A stretch of 53,667 bases of DNA, taken from Anaerolineae bacterium (GTDB taxonomy: Bacteria; Chloroflexota; Anaerolineae; JAFGEY01). The DNA is taken from assembly GCA_016783145.1 (NCBI GenBank), contig JADHXD010000010.1:1-53667 (forward strand). Direction: 5' to 3'. The position numbers were made by a program, and so were the translations under genes. Under the pieces are notes generated by a model that saw nothing but the letters and a program-made list of their open reading frames with translations, was not told the origin of the DNA and did not search any database. Of this stretch, positions 1 through 8,427 are shown in pieces; positions within the stretch are counted from its first letter, which is position 1; each line of letters starts with the position of its first letter.

Positions 1-272
1 AAGAGCCCATTCAGTTTCCATCTCGATCGCATCGAACCTCGCCAGGTGAAGGGATAGATCCCGTTGGAGCCTCTGGTTGGCAGCGGCCCCAACCTTGACG
101 GCTCGAATTGTACCCTAAACACCTGCCAAGGGCAAGCAGAGCACGCTCGAGCAGGGAGCTTGCGGTCCAAGCAGTAGCACCCCGTCCCACCTGGACTGGC
201 CCCGGGGGGCAGGCTGGCCCGGACGGGACAGGGCAAAAGGATACTCTCGCCTGGAAAGAGCTGCAATTGCCA
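1..272. other. Leading region without a recognised gene
   Basis: No convincing coding sequence is seen on either strand. A 97-codon minus-strand reading frame (11-304) is rich in Pro, Ser and Cys, resembles no family I know and runs into the promoter of the next gene, so I treat it as chance. Confidence 0.5.
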
Positions 273-326
273 TGACCGAATCTCAGAACGATAAAGATTG
301 ACAAACGAGAGGGCGTGTGGTATACT
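273..326 (+). promoter_or_regulatory. Sigma-70 promoter with upstream 15-bp motif (regulator/transport operon)
   Basis: TTGACA (298-303) and TATACT (321-326) are separated by exactly 17 bp, a near-perfect sigma-70 promoter. Transcription should start near 333, leaving about 70 nt before the GntR gene. The 15-mer TGACCGAATCTCAGA (273-287) ends 10 bp before the -35 box. It recurs exactly at 8071-8085, 8 bp before the -35 box of the riboflavin transport operon, so it may be a shared protein-binding site. That function is inferred. Confidence 0.8.
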
Positions 327-402
327 GTAAATGTGATATTTCAGATCTCACCTTCGATATCCCGTCCGTCCCGGATCTTCCAGTGTTCGTTCAGGCAGCA
401 GC

Positions 403-1095
403 ATGGATGACAGGGGTACACTCCCCAATCTGGCACGCGCGAACCTTGCGGAGGAAGCATACCGGGTCCTACGGGACCGCATCTTCGCTCGGCAGTTCGC
501 CTGTGGAGAGCGGCTCGACCTTCCCTCGATTGAGCGTCAGTTTGGGATCAGTCGTACACCCCTTAAAGCTGCCCTGGGCAGGCTTGCATCGGAAGGTCTG
601 GTGGAGATCGTGCCCCGACGGGGCACCTACGTGACTACCCCTACCCCCGAGGCGATTGACGACGCGTTCAGCGTGCGTGAGGTCCTTGAGGTCTATGCCG
701 TCACGTGCAGCGTCGAATGCATAACCGATGCGCAACTTGGGCGCCTTGAGCGGATTGTCGAGGCGATGCTCCGCATTACCAAAGTGGAGGATCACGCCCC
801 GATCTATCACAAATATGCGGAGCTCGATCACCGCTTTCACGCTCTTATCCTAGAGGCTGCAGCCAACGACGTACTGACCAAACTCTGGGGCCAAGTCCAC
901 GCTCACGTCCAGATAGCCCGCATCCGGTATAGGCGTGGCGACAGGAAACTGGACCTCACAACCAAAGAGCACAAGAACATTCTAGCCGCACTCCAAGCGC
1001 GCGATGCTGTGAAAGCCGAAACACTGATGAGAGAACATATCCGTCGGGCCAGACTGTCCCTGCAGGACGATCTGCAGAGCTCAGGCGGTTCTTGA
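403..1095 (+). CDS. GntR family regulator, FCD (FadR-type) ligand domain
   Basis: This is a 230-residue DNA-binding regulator. Residues about 10-80 form the GntR winged helix (LAEEAYRVLRDRIF, then FGISRTPLKAALGRLASEGLV). Residues about 90-220 form an all-helical FCD domain. Asp and His residues in LDHRFH, HAHVQ, KEHKN and MREHIRR fit the metal/ligand pocket of this family. It is transcribed toward the ABC transporter and glycosidase genes that follow, so it most likely senses a related metabolite and controls them, perhaps together with itself through the promoter just upstream. The ATG at 403 has only a weak ribosome site. The ligand cannot be read from sequence. Confidence 0.88.
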   Translation: MDDRGTLPNLARANLAEEAYRVLRDRIFARQFACGERLDLPSIERQFGISRTPLKAALGRLASEGLVEIVPRRGTYVTTPTPEAIDDAFSVREVLEVYAVTCSVECITDAQLGRLERIVEAMLRITKVEDHAPIYHKYAELDHRFHALILEAAANDVLTKLWGQVHAHVQIARIRYRRGDRKLDLTTKEHKNILAALQARDAVKAETLMREHIRRARLSLQDDLQSSGGS

Positions 1096-1319
1096 CTGGT
1101 TGGGTGTATGGAATGCGTGCAAATCGGCGGTCGGCAGTTCTCCATCAGCCAGAACCGCAGCGCCAAGAAGATGTGTCTAGTGCGTTTGGACTTGTACTCC
1201 CTGGAAGGAGGTGCAGCGGAAACGACGTCAGTCCCGTAAAGCACGTACATCGCTGGAGCTAAAGTCCTCAAACAACGGAGCGAGTGAGCTGGGTGCTCAC
1301 CCTCCAAAGGAGAGAAGAA

Positions 1320-3326
1320 ATGAAGGTCTCCCGTCGACAGTTTCTACGCGTGTCCGCATTGGCCGGTGCAGGTGTCCTCGCCGCTGCATGTGCCAAGACT
1401 GCAGAACCAACATCTGCTCCTGAAGAAAAGCCAACCTCGCCGGCGCAGCCCGAGCAAGCCACTGCCACGCCGGTGCCGGTTGCGGAGCCGGTGGCCAAGG
1501 AAGCACCAAAATGGGTCGAAATGGTTCAAGCTGGTGATCTGCCCCCGCTTGAGGAGCGGCTCCCGGATGCGCCGATGGTCGTTCCAGTTGTGGAACGCAT
1601 TGGTACCTACGGTGGCACCTGGCGGAATGCCGTTGTGGGCAAGGGACAGAGCGGCCAGTGGGTGCACTCGATCGGCTATGAGCAGATCATGCGCTGGACG
1701 CCCAAGTGGGACGGCGTTATGCCGAACCTTGCAGAGTCAGTAGAAGTCAACGAAGAAGGCACAGAGTATACCTTCCGGTTCCGAAAGGGAATCAAGCACT
1801 CTGATGGTGTGCCATTCACCGCCGATGACATCATGTTCTGGTATGAAGATGTCCTGATGAACAAAGAGCTGACGCCTAACGTGCCCAGCACGTTTCGACG
1901 AGGGAGCGATCCCGTCCAGATCGAGCGGCTCGATGACTTTACTACCAAGTGGACCTTTACCAAGCCACACGGTCTGTTCCTCAAACTGATGTGCCAGGCG
2001 CTGACTGACGAGAGCTGGCGGCATCCCAAGCACTATATGAGCCAGTTTCACGACGCATACAACCCAGACATTGAGAGTGTTGTCAAGGAATCGGGCCAGG
2101 CCAGTTGGGCCGATCTGTACGACTATAAGCGGATCGACTTTCAGGATTCCGCCATCCCTGTGTTGAAGGGGTGGCAGCTTCAGAACGCCTTAGGGGAGGG
2201 TGTACGCATCGTTTCGGAGCGGAACCCCTACTACTGGAAGACGGATCCTGAGGGCAACCAGCTCCCTTACATCGACAGTAACGTGTGCGACTATTTCACC
2301 GAGACTGAGGCGCTCGTCCTCCGAGCAATGAACGGTGAAATAGACTGGCAGGAGCGCTTCCTCTCCGCCCCAGAGAACAAGTCGGTATACTTTCAGAACC
2401 AGGAAAAGGGTGACTATCGCGTCGTGGACATCATTCCCACGATGACCAACGTACTGAACCTGCAGTTCAACAGGTTCACCACCGATGAGGTTCTTGCCGA
2501 GATCTTTTCCAACAAGGACTTTCGTATCGGGATGTCGCACGCGCTGGACCGGCAAGAGATCATCGACCTCGTGTACGTTGGACAGGGGGAGCCACACCAG
2601 TCTGCCCCGCGGCCCGACTCGCGCTTCTACCACGAGAGGCTGTCCAAGCAGTACACTGAACACGACGTGGACCTGGCCAACGAGTACCTGGACAAGGTGG
2701 GGCTGACCGAACGGGATGCCCAGGGCTTTCGCCTCCGCCCAGACGGCAAGCGGCTTGCGGTGATCTGGGAGGTTGACGTCGACGAGCCGACCTATGCCGA
2801 CGTGCTGGAAGTGGCTACACCGATGTGGGAGAAGGTCGGGGTAGAGACGATCATCAAGACGATGGAACGCAGCCTCTGGGAAGAGCGATGCCGAGGCAGG
2901 AACCTTGAATTCAACGCCTCCTGCCACCGCTACGGTGGGGGCAGCGGTGAAGCCGTGATCCTGGATCCAAGGTACTATCTCCCAACCAGCGGCGGCAGTT
3001 CGATGTATGCCAAGGCCTGGGCTTGGTGGTGGGCCAATCCGGACGACGAACAAGCGGTGGATCCGCCGGAGCAGGTGCAAGCGGCCTTTGGCTACTACGA
3101 TGAGCTCCTGGAGACGCCGGACACGGGCAAGCAGGACGAGCTGTACTGGCAGATCCTGGACATCGCTGCTGAGCAGTTCTACTGCCTGGGAATTGCCCCG
3201 GAAGCGCCCGGCTATGCCATCGTGACCAACAGGATGAAGAACACGCCGCCGACGATCCATCAGTCGTGGATCTATCCCACGCCCGCGCCCTACAACCCGT
3301 GCCAGTGGTTTATCGAGGAGACGTAG
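1320..3326 (+). CDS. ABC transporter substrate-binding lipoprotein, family 5 (Dpp/Opp type)
   Basis: This 668-residue extracytoplasmic solute receptor starts at the ATG at 1320, behind AAAGGAGAG; an upstream in-frame start at 1284 lacks such a site. The N-terminus combines a twin-arginine motif (SRRQFLRV) with a lipobox ending in AAAC, followed by a Glu/Pro/Thr-rich linker, so it should be Tat-exported and lipid-anchored. The body matches the SBP family 5 layout, with the segment around NEEGTEYTFRFRKGIKHSDG near residue 150. The family binds peptides, nickel or oligosaccharides. The GH42-like gene that follows argues for a glycan or glycoside ligand, which is inference. Two cognate permeases lie downstream of the glycosidase. 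Confidence 0.9.
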   Translation: MKVSRRQFLRVSALAGAGVLAAACAKTAEPTSAPEEKPTSPAQPEQATATPVPVAEPVAKEAPKWVEMVQAGDLPPLEERLPDAPMVVPVVERIGTYGGTWRNAVVGKGQSGQWVHSIGYEQIMRWTPKWDGVMPNLAESVEVNEEGTEYTFRFRKGIKHSDGVPFTADDIMFWYEDVLMNKELTPNVPSTFRRGSDPVQIERLDDFTTKWTFTKPHGLFLKLMCQALTDESWRHPKHYMSQFHDAYNPDIESVVKESGQASWADLYDYKRIDFQDSAIPVLKGWQLQNALGEGVRIVSERNPYYWKTDPEGNQLPYIDSNVCDYFTETEALVLRAMNGEIDWQERFLSAPENKSVYFQNQEKGDYRVVDIIPTMTNVLNLQFNRFTTDEVLAEIFSNKDFRIGMSHALDRQEIIDLVYVGQGEPHQSAPRPDSRFYHERLSKQYTEHDVDLANEYLDKVGLTERDAQGFRLRPDGKRLAVIWEVDVDEPTYADVLEVATPMWEKVGVETIIKTMERSLWEERCRGRNLEFNASCHRYGGGSGEAVILDPRYYLPTSGGSSMYAKAWAWWWANPDDEQAVDPPEQVQAAFGYYDELLETPDTGKQDELYWQILDIAAEQFYCLGIAPEAPGYAIVTNRMKNTPPTIHQSWIYPTPAPYNPCQWFIEET

Positions 3327-3363
3327 GCCGATCGGGCCTCCCGTCGTGATCGGATAGTTATCT

Positions 3364-3397
3364 CGCCCTGCCGGGAGCAAGGACGCCCGGCAGGGCG
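3364..3397 (+). other. Perfect intergenic hairpin, 12-bp stem
   Basis: CGCCCTGCCGGG (3364-3375) and CCCGGCAGGGCG (3386-3397) are exact inverted repeats with a 10-nt loop. They lie between the binding-protein gene and the glycosidase gene. No T-run follows, so this is not a standard terminator. In binding-protein operons such hairpins often protect the upstream mRNA and raise expression of the receptor relative to later genes, and that is the likely role here. Confidence 0.65.
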
Positions 3398-3467
3398 GGC
3401 CTCTCCGGTACCAAGGCGGTCGCCGTGCGCCAGAAATGCCTGCCGCCGCCCAGAGAAAGGTCGGTCC

Positions 3468-5561
3468 ATGAGCAGCAACGTGTTGCCCCGCTTTCCGTAC
3501 GGTGCAGTCTACTTTCGCAAGTCGAACCCACCCAAGGCCGACTGGGCGCGTGACTACCAGGTGGCCGCCGCGGACGGCATGAACTGCTTTCGTCACTGGT
3601 TTGCCTGGTCGGCGATCGAGGTTGCGCCCGGTGTCTACGACTGGGACGACTATGACCGGCAGCTTGACTTGGCCGCCGAGAACGGTATCCAGACCATCAT
3701 CGCGGAAATGATCACCATCGCCCCCGAATGGGCCTATCGCACGTTCGCTCACGCCCGCTACGAAACCCGAGACGGGCGCAAGCTGGAGAGCGGGATGCAC
3801 GGTAGCTGCGCGGTCGGCGGCGCACCCGGGCTGTGCCTCGACAACGAGGATGTGCGCCAGGCAGCCGAGCGGTTCCTGCGCGCGTTGGCACAGCGCTATC
3901 GCGACCACCCGGGCCTCGGCGGCTACGACATCTGGAACGAGTGCGGCTATGGCGCGGAAACCTGCTACTGCCCGAGCACGGCGGCCAAGTTCCGCGCGTG
4001 GCTGAAGGCAAAGTACGGCGACCTGCGCGCCCTGGGTGAGGCCTGGCACCGCTACAGCTATGCCTCCTGGGAAGATGTCGTCCCGCCTCGATATCACGGA
4101 CCATACCCCGATACGCTCGACTGGCTCCAGTTCCGGATCGACAACGCCTACCAACTGATGCGCTGGCGGGCGCAGGTCATCCGCAGCGTCGACGGGGAAC
4201 ACCCGGTGACGGCTCACGGGGTCGCCGGCACCCTGACCAGCATGGCACAGCGTGGCACCGATGACTGGCGCGCGGCCGCAGAAGCGGAAAGCTATGGCTT
4301 TACCTGGGTTGCATGCCGCAAGGGCGACAAGCCGTGGCAGCAGTTTCACGCCGTCGATCTGACGCGTGCAGCCTCACGGGGAAAGCCCTTCTGGCACGCT
4401 GAGGCACAGGGCGGGCCGTTGTGGATGCAGCCGCAGGTGATCGGCCGGCCGCGCCAAGACGGAAGGATCCCCACGGCAGGAGATGTCCGCTACTGGAAAA
4501 TGGTCAGTTTCATGGGAGGGGCCACGGGACTTTTCTATCCACGCTGGCGTCCGCTTCTCGACGGGCCGTTGTTTGGCGCATTCGGCCCGTACGCGATGGA
4601 TGGTTCGCGCACTCCTCGCTCCGAGATGACCAGCCGAATTGCCAAGTGGGCCAACGCGCCTGAGCAGGCAGCCCTATGGGACTCTCGTCCCGTTCAGGGC
4701 GAGATCGGGATCATCTATGTCCCGGAGACGCAGCTCTTTGCCTACGCCCAGCAGGGCGACACGGCCTACTATTCACAGTCTATGTTTGGGGCCTACGAAG
4801 GGTTCTTTGACAACAACGTGCAGGCGGACTGGGTGCACATCGACCACATCGACGAGTACGATGCGCTCTATCTGCCCTACCCGGCCATGCTCTCCCAGGG
4901 CACAGCCGACCGGCTCAAGGCCTGGGTGGCGAACGGTGGGCTCCTCGTGGCTGAGGGCTGCCCGGGTTACTTTGACGGTTGCGGGCACGCCGGCCCTACT
5001 CAACCTAACCTGGGTCTCGACGAGCTGTTCGGTGTCCGGGAGAGCGATGTCGAGTTCACGCCCGATCTGCTCGACGACCTGCAGTTCAACCTCAGTGGCA
5101 TCCCTGTGCGTGGGGGGATCTTTATGCAGGCCTACCAACCCACTACCGGCACGCCGGTTGGGTGGTATCGCGATGGCCGCATAGCGGCGGTCGACAATGC
5201 CTTCGGCCAGGGCAAGACTCGACTCGTGGGCACGATGTGTGGCGCTGGCTATGCTGGGCATCCGCAGGATCGCTCACCTCTCTTTTGGGATGCAGCCCTG
5301 CGTCTTGCAGGAAAGGCGCAGCACGTCGTCAGCAGCGACCCGGACGTCAAGGGACGGATCTACGACGGTGCCGGAGGGACCTATCTGTGGGTCTCCAATC
5401 CGGCCCGCCAGCCCCGCTTTGTGCGCTTGCAGCTCTCCGAGCGGTGGGGACCGCTCTCAGCGGCGCGCTCGCTGTGGGGTCCCGAGGCTGTCGTCGATGG
5501 GTGCACAGTGACCCTTACCGTAGGTGCCCGTGACGTTGCCATCCTGCAGCTTTGCCCGTAG
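3468..5561 (+). CDS. GH42-like beta-galactosidase / glycoside hydrolase
   Basis: This is a 697-residue protein with no signal peptide, so probably cytoplasmic. The first ~370 residues form a GH42-type barrel. The acid/base Glu is probably E158 in YDIWNECG. The nucleophile is probably E312 in PFWHAEAQGG. Residues about 400-610 look like the trimerisation (glutamine-amidotransferase-like) domain, and the C-terminus like the small beta domain. GH42 enzymes cleave beta-galactosides, but related members act on other glycosides. Its position between a binding protein and its permeases suggests it hydrolyses the imported substrate. The ATG has the ribosome site GAGAAAGG. The family call is good; the exact substrate is unknown. 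Confidence 0.82.
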   Translation: MSSNVLPRFPYGAVYFRKSNPPKADWARDYQVAAADGMNCFRHWFAWSAIEVAPGVYDWDDYDRQLDLAAENGIQTIIAEMITIAPEWAYRTFAHARYETRDGRKLESGMHGSCAVGGAPGLCLDNEDVRQAAERFLRALAQRYRDHPGLGGYDIWNECGYGAETCYCPSTAAKFRAWLKAKYGDLRALGEAWHRYSYASWEDVVPPRYHGPYPDTLDWLQFRIDNAYQLMRWRAQVIRSVDGEHPVTAHGVAGTLTSMAQRGTDDWRAAAEAESYGFTWVACRKGDKPWQQFHAVDLTRAASRGKPFWHAEAQGGPLWMQPQVIGRPRQDGRIPTAGDVRYWKMVSFMGGATGLFYPRWRPLLDGPLFGAFGPYAMDGSRTPRSEMTSRIAKWANAPEQAALWDSRPVQGEIGIIYVPETQLFAYAQQGDTAYYSQSMFGAYEGFFDNNVQADWVHIDHIDEYDALYLPYPAMLSQGTADRLKAWVANGGLLVAEGCPGYFDGCGHAGPTQPNLGLDELFGVRESDVEFTPDLLDDLQFNLSGIPVRGGIFMQAYQPTTGTPVGWYRDGRIAAVDNAFGQGKTRLVGTMCGAGYAGHPQDRSPLFWDAALRLAGKAQHVVSSDPDVKGRIYDGAGGTYLWVSNPARQPRFVRLQLSERWGPLSAARSLWGPEAVVDGCTVTLTVGARDVAILQLCP

Positions 5562-5658
5562 GCAGGCAAGTTTGCCAAGTAGCTAGCTCTGTAGAACTCA
5601 AGGGACGGCGTGCTGCGTTCGGCATCACTGTCCCTTTCCTGATGCCGGGAGGTGAATC

Positions 5659-6642
5659 TTGGTCGGCTATGTTGTGCGACGCATAGTGACGATGATACCC
5701 ATGATGGTTGTCGTATCCATCCTCTCGTTCGTGATCATCCAGTTGCCGCCTGGTGACTTTCTCACCTCGTACATCGCCAATCTCGAGGCCCAAGGCGAGA
5801 TCGTGGACGAGGACATGATCGCCAACCTGAGGGCGCGATATGGGCACGACGAGCCGATCTATGTCCAGTATCTGAAATGGGTCAAGGGGATGCCAAGCGG
5901 CAACTTTGGGATGTCTTTTACGTGGAAAGCACCAGTAGCGGATCTGATCTGGGACCGCCTGCTGCTGACGCTCGTGATCTCTCTCGCCACCATGCTTCTA
6001 ACCTGGGTTATTGCCTTTCCCGTTGGGATCTATTCCGCCGTGTTCAAGTACTCGTTTGCAGACTATCTCTTTACCTTCCTGGGTTTCCTGGGAATGGCCA
6101 CCCCTAGCTTTCTGCTTGCGCTGGTCCTGATGATCCTTTCTTTCCTGTGGTTCAACCAGAGCGTGGGAGGGCTTTTCTCGTCGGATTTCGTCGATGCTGC
6201 GTGGAGTTTGGCCAAAGTGCTGGATCTGCTCAAGCATCTGTGGCTCCCGGTGGTCATCTTGGGATTGAGCGGGACAGCCAGCCTCATCCGGGTGATGAGG
6301 GCAAATCTGCTCGATGAGCTGAACAAGCCATACGTCACTACCGCGCGGGCAAAGGGCTTGCCCGAGAGAAAAGTGCTGTTGCGCTACCCCGTCCGCATTG
6401 CGCTCAATCCATTCGTGAGTACACTCGGCTGGCAGTTGCCACACCTGGTCTCTGGTTCAACTATCGTGGCGGTCGTGCTGAATCTGCCATCGACGGGTCC
6501 CCTACTGCTCAGCGCACTCGTCGCCCAGGATATGTACCTGGCAGGTACATTCATCATGATGTTGAGTGGTTTAACGATCGTTGGCACGCTGTTGTCAGAT
6601 ATTCTGCTGGCTTGGCTGGATCCCAGGATCCGTCTGGCGTAA
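5659..6642 (+). CDS. ABC transporter permease, DppB/OppB type
   Basis: This 327-residue inner-membrane permease has about six hydrophobic segments. The cytoplasmic EAA-like loop (TTARAKGLPERKVLLRYPVR) lies near residues 230-250. The start is a TTG at 5659, five bases after GGGAGGTG; no in-frame ATG is better placed. It should form the transport channel with the next gene. No ATPase gene is present in this operon, so a Dpp/Opp-type ATPase must be encoded elsewhere or be shared. The 97-bp gap before it shows no clear promoter. Confidence 0.9.
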   Translation: MVGYVVRRIVTMIPMMVVVSILSFVIIQLPPGDFLTSYIANLEAQGEIVDEDMIANLRARYGHDEPIYVQYLKWVKGMPSGNFGMSFTWKAPVADLIWDRLLLTLVISLATMLLTWVIAFPVGIYSAVFKYSFADYLFTFLGFLGMATPSFLLALVLMILSFLWFNQSVGGLFSSDFVDAAWSLAKVLDLLKHLWLPVVILGLSGTASLIRVMRANLLDELNKPYVTTARAKGLPERKVLLRYPVRIALNPFVSTLGWQLPHLVSGSTIVAVVLNLPSTGPLLLSALVAQDMYLAGTFIMMLSGLTIVGTLLSDILLAWLDPRIRLA

Positions 6643-6677
6643 AGTTGCCGGCGTTGGGCTTACAGAAGGGTCTTGCG

Positions 6678-7862
6678 ATGGTGAAAAGGGACAACCATAC
6701 TCCAGGTTCGATCTCTGGGCAGGGTGTCGAACCTTCCTTGACATCGGTGGCGCAGAACAGATCTACGGACGAACAGCTCATCTATGTTGCTACACAGTGG
6801 CAGTTGATGTGGTGGCGCTTCCGCCGGCACAAGGCAGCGATGGGCGGCGCAGTGTTCACGATCTTGATCTATCTGGTTGCGGTATTTGCCGAGTTCCTTG
6901 CGCCGTTTCCGCCCAACGTTCACAGCTCCAAGTACATTTACGCCCCTCCACAGAGACTTCATCTCCTTGAGCGCGAAGGAAAAGTGCGGCTCGATCCTCA
7001 CGTATTTGGGTACCAATCCCAAGTCGACCCTGTGGCCTACGTGCGCACCTTTACTGTGGATGAGGAGCAACGGATTCCGGTGCGATTCTTTGTAGAGGGA
7101 GAGCCATACAAGCTGTCTGGCCTGATCCCTGCCGAAACCCGGCTCTTTGGGCCCGTGGACAAGACGCAGCCGATGTTCCTGATCGGGGCAGACCGGCTGG
7201 GTCGCGATGTGCTCACCCGCATTATCTATGGTACTCGGGTGTCTATGTCGATCGGTCTCATCGGTGTGATCATCAGTCTGGGCCTCGGCATCGTGCTTGG
7301 AGGCATCTCGGGCTACTACGGAGGTTGGATTGACGGGATCATCCAGCGCACCATCGAATTTGTCCGCTCGATACCGACGATTCCGCTGTGGATGGGCCTT
7401 GCCGCCGCACTGCCTATGGATTGGCCGCCGCTCCGTGTCTACTTTGGCATAACCATCATCCTGTCTCTCGTAAGCTGGACAGGGCTGGCACGGGTCGTCA
7501 GAGGCCGGTTCCTCTCTCTGCGAGAAGAGGACTTTGTGATGGCGGCAAGACTGTATGGTACAAGCGAGATGAGAGTGATCTTTCGTCACATGCTTCCTTC
7601 TTTTACCAGCCACATCATCGCTTCCATCACCCTGGCCATTCCAGGGATGATCCTGGCTGAGACCTCGCTCAGCTTTCTGGGGTTGGGCTTGCGACCTCCG
7701 GTCGTAAGTTGGGGGGTGCTTCTCAGAGAAGCCCAGGGCGTCCGGGCAGTCATGACAGCGCCGTGGCTACTTGTCCCTGCCGTGGCTGTCATAATAGCGG
7801 TGTTGGCGCTCAACTTTTTTGGCGATGGGCTGCGCGATGCCGCGGATCCATACTCCAGGTAG
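6678..7862 (+). CDS. ABC transporter permease, DppC/OppC type
   Basis: This is a 394-residue partner permease. The start is the ATG at 6678 behind AGAAGGG; an in-frame TTG at 6612 would overlap the previous gene. One membrane helix (about residues 45-70) is followed by an unusually long extracytoplasmic stretch. The BPD-transport core comes next, with the EAA loop at MAARLYGTSEMRVIFRHMLPS. Motifs such as LIGADRLGRDVLTRIIYGTRVS are typical of DppC. It is probably cotranscribed with the preceding permease and closes the operon. No terminator hairpin with a T-run was found after the stop. Confidence 0.9.
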   Translation: MVKRDNHTPGSISGQGVEPSLTSVAQNRSTDEQLIYVATQWQLMWWRFRRHKAAMGGAVFTILIYLVAVFAEFLAPFPPNVHSSKYIYAPPQRLHLLEREGKVRLDPHVFGYQSQVDPVAYVRTFTVDEEQRIPVRFFVEGEPYKLSGLIPAETRLFGPVDKTQPMFLIGADRLGRDVLTRIIYGTRVSMSIGLIGVIISLGLGIVLGGISGYYGGWIDGIIQRTIEFVRSIPTIPLWMGLAAALPMDWPPLRVYFGITIILSLVSWTGLARVVRGRFLSLREEDFVMAARLYGTSEMRVIFRHMLPSFTSHIIASITLAIPGMILAETSLSFLGLGLRPPVVSWGVLLREAQGVRAVMTAPWLLVPAVAVIIAVLALNFFGDGLRDAADPYSR

Positions 7863-8070
7863 CTGGTCTCGGGCACAGATGGCCAGAGTTCGTGAATCTG
7901 CGCGCGTGGCCTGTCGCATGAACGACGTGCACCGCACTGTCTGCGTCCGTGACCGCCAATCTGTGATCAACAGCCTCGGTTTGAGCCCTGTGCCCTGCAG
8001 GCGGACCTCGTCCGGCCACAATCCCTTGGAAAGATGACTCCACTCTGCACCTGCTCTCGGATGCCATCTG

Positions 8071-8122
8071 TGACCGAATCTCAGACAAGTCGGTTGACAA
8101 AACCAGGGAGGCGGCCTATAAT
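8071..8122 (+). promoter_or_regulatory. Consensus sigma-70 promoter of the riboflavin transport operon
   Basis: TTGACA (8094-8099) and TATAAT (8117-8122) are spaced by 17 bp, a perfect consensus promoter. Transcription should begin near 8129, right at the 5' edge of the FMN riboswitch. The 15-mer TGACCGAATCTCAGA (8071-8085) lies 8 bp upstream of the -35 box and also occurs at 273-287. Confidence 0.88.
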
Positions 8123-8130
8123 ACCCCTGA

Positions 8131-8326
8131 CCTTCGGGGCAAGGTGAGGTCGGCTGGTTGTTGCACAGCGGACCAACTCCAGACCGGCGGTAGGGTGTGT
8201 GGCTGGATGCCGCACATCGAGCCCGCAAGCCAGGCTGCTCCTACGTGGGGGGCGTGGCAGATCCGGTACAAGCAGCGGATGCGCTGCCCAATCCGGGGCC
8301 GACGGTATAGTCCGGATGGGAGAAGG
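8131..8326 (+). promoter_or_regulatory. FMN riboswitch (RFN element)
   Basis: The leader carries the hallmark blocks of the FMN aptamer in order: CTTCGGGGCAAGGTGAGG (from 8132), GACCGGCGGTA (near 8194), GAGCCCGCAAGCCAGGC (near 8219), CAGATCCGGT (near 8259), then GGGGCCGACGGTATAGTCC (8295-8313) and GGATGGGAGAAGG (8314-8326). These are the conserved helix and junction sequences of the RFN element. FMN binding should favour the terminator hairpin that follows and switch off the transporter when flavin is plentiful. The middle variable arm is longer than in many examples. Confidence 0.95.
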
Positions 8327-8393
8327 TTTCCCGATCTATCGCCGACCGCGCCAAACAGAGCGATCGGCTGCCAGAGTGCCCTGTGTGGGCCGA

Positions 8394-8426
8394 AGCCCCG
8401 AAGACGACAGTCTACGGGGCTTTTTT
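8394..8426 (+). terminator. Intrinsic terminator, expression platform of the FMN riboswitch
   Basis: AGCCCCG (8394-8400) pairs with CGGGGCT (8415-8421), with an inner AGAC/GTCT extension and a short loop, followed by T6 (8421-8426). It sits directly before the ribX start codon, so read-through is needed for expression. Confidence 0.9.
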
Positions 8427-8427
8427 G

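Noticed and set aside
2190-4349. 719-codon minus-strand open frame opposite the binding protein and glycosidase genes
   Set aside because: It mirrors two well-recognised genes, shows no family resemblance and has no ribosome site. GC-rich coding DNA often leaves the opposite frame open.
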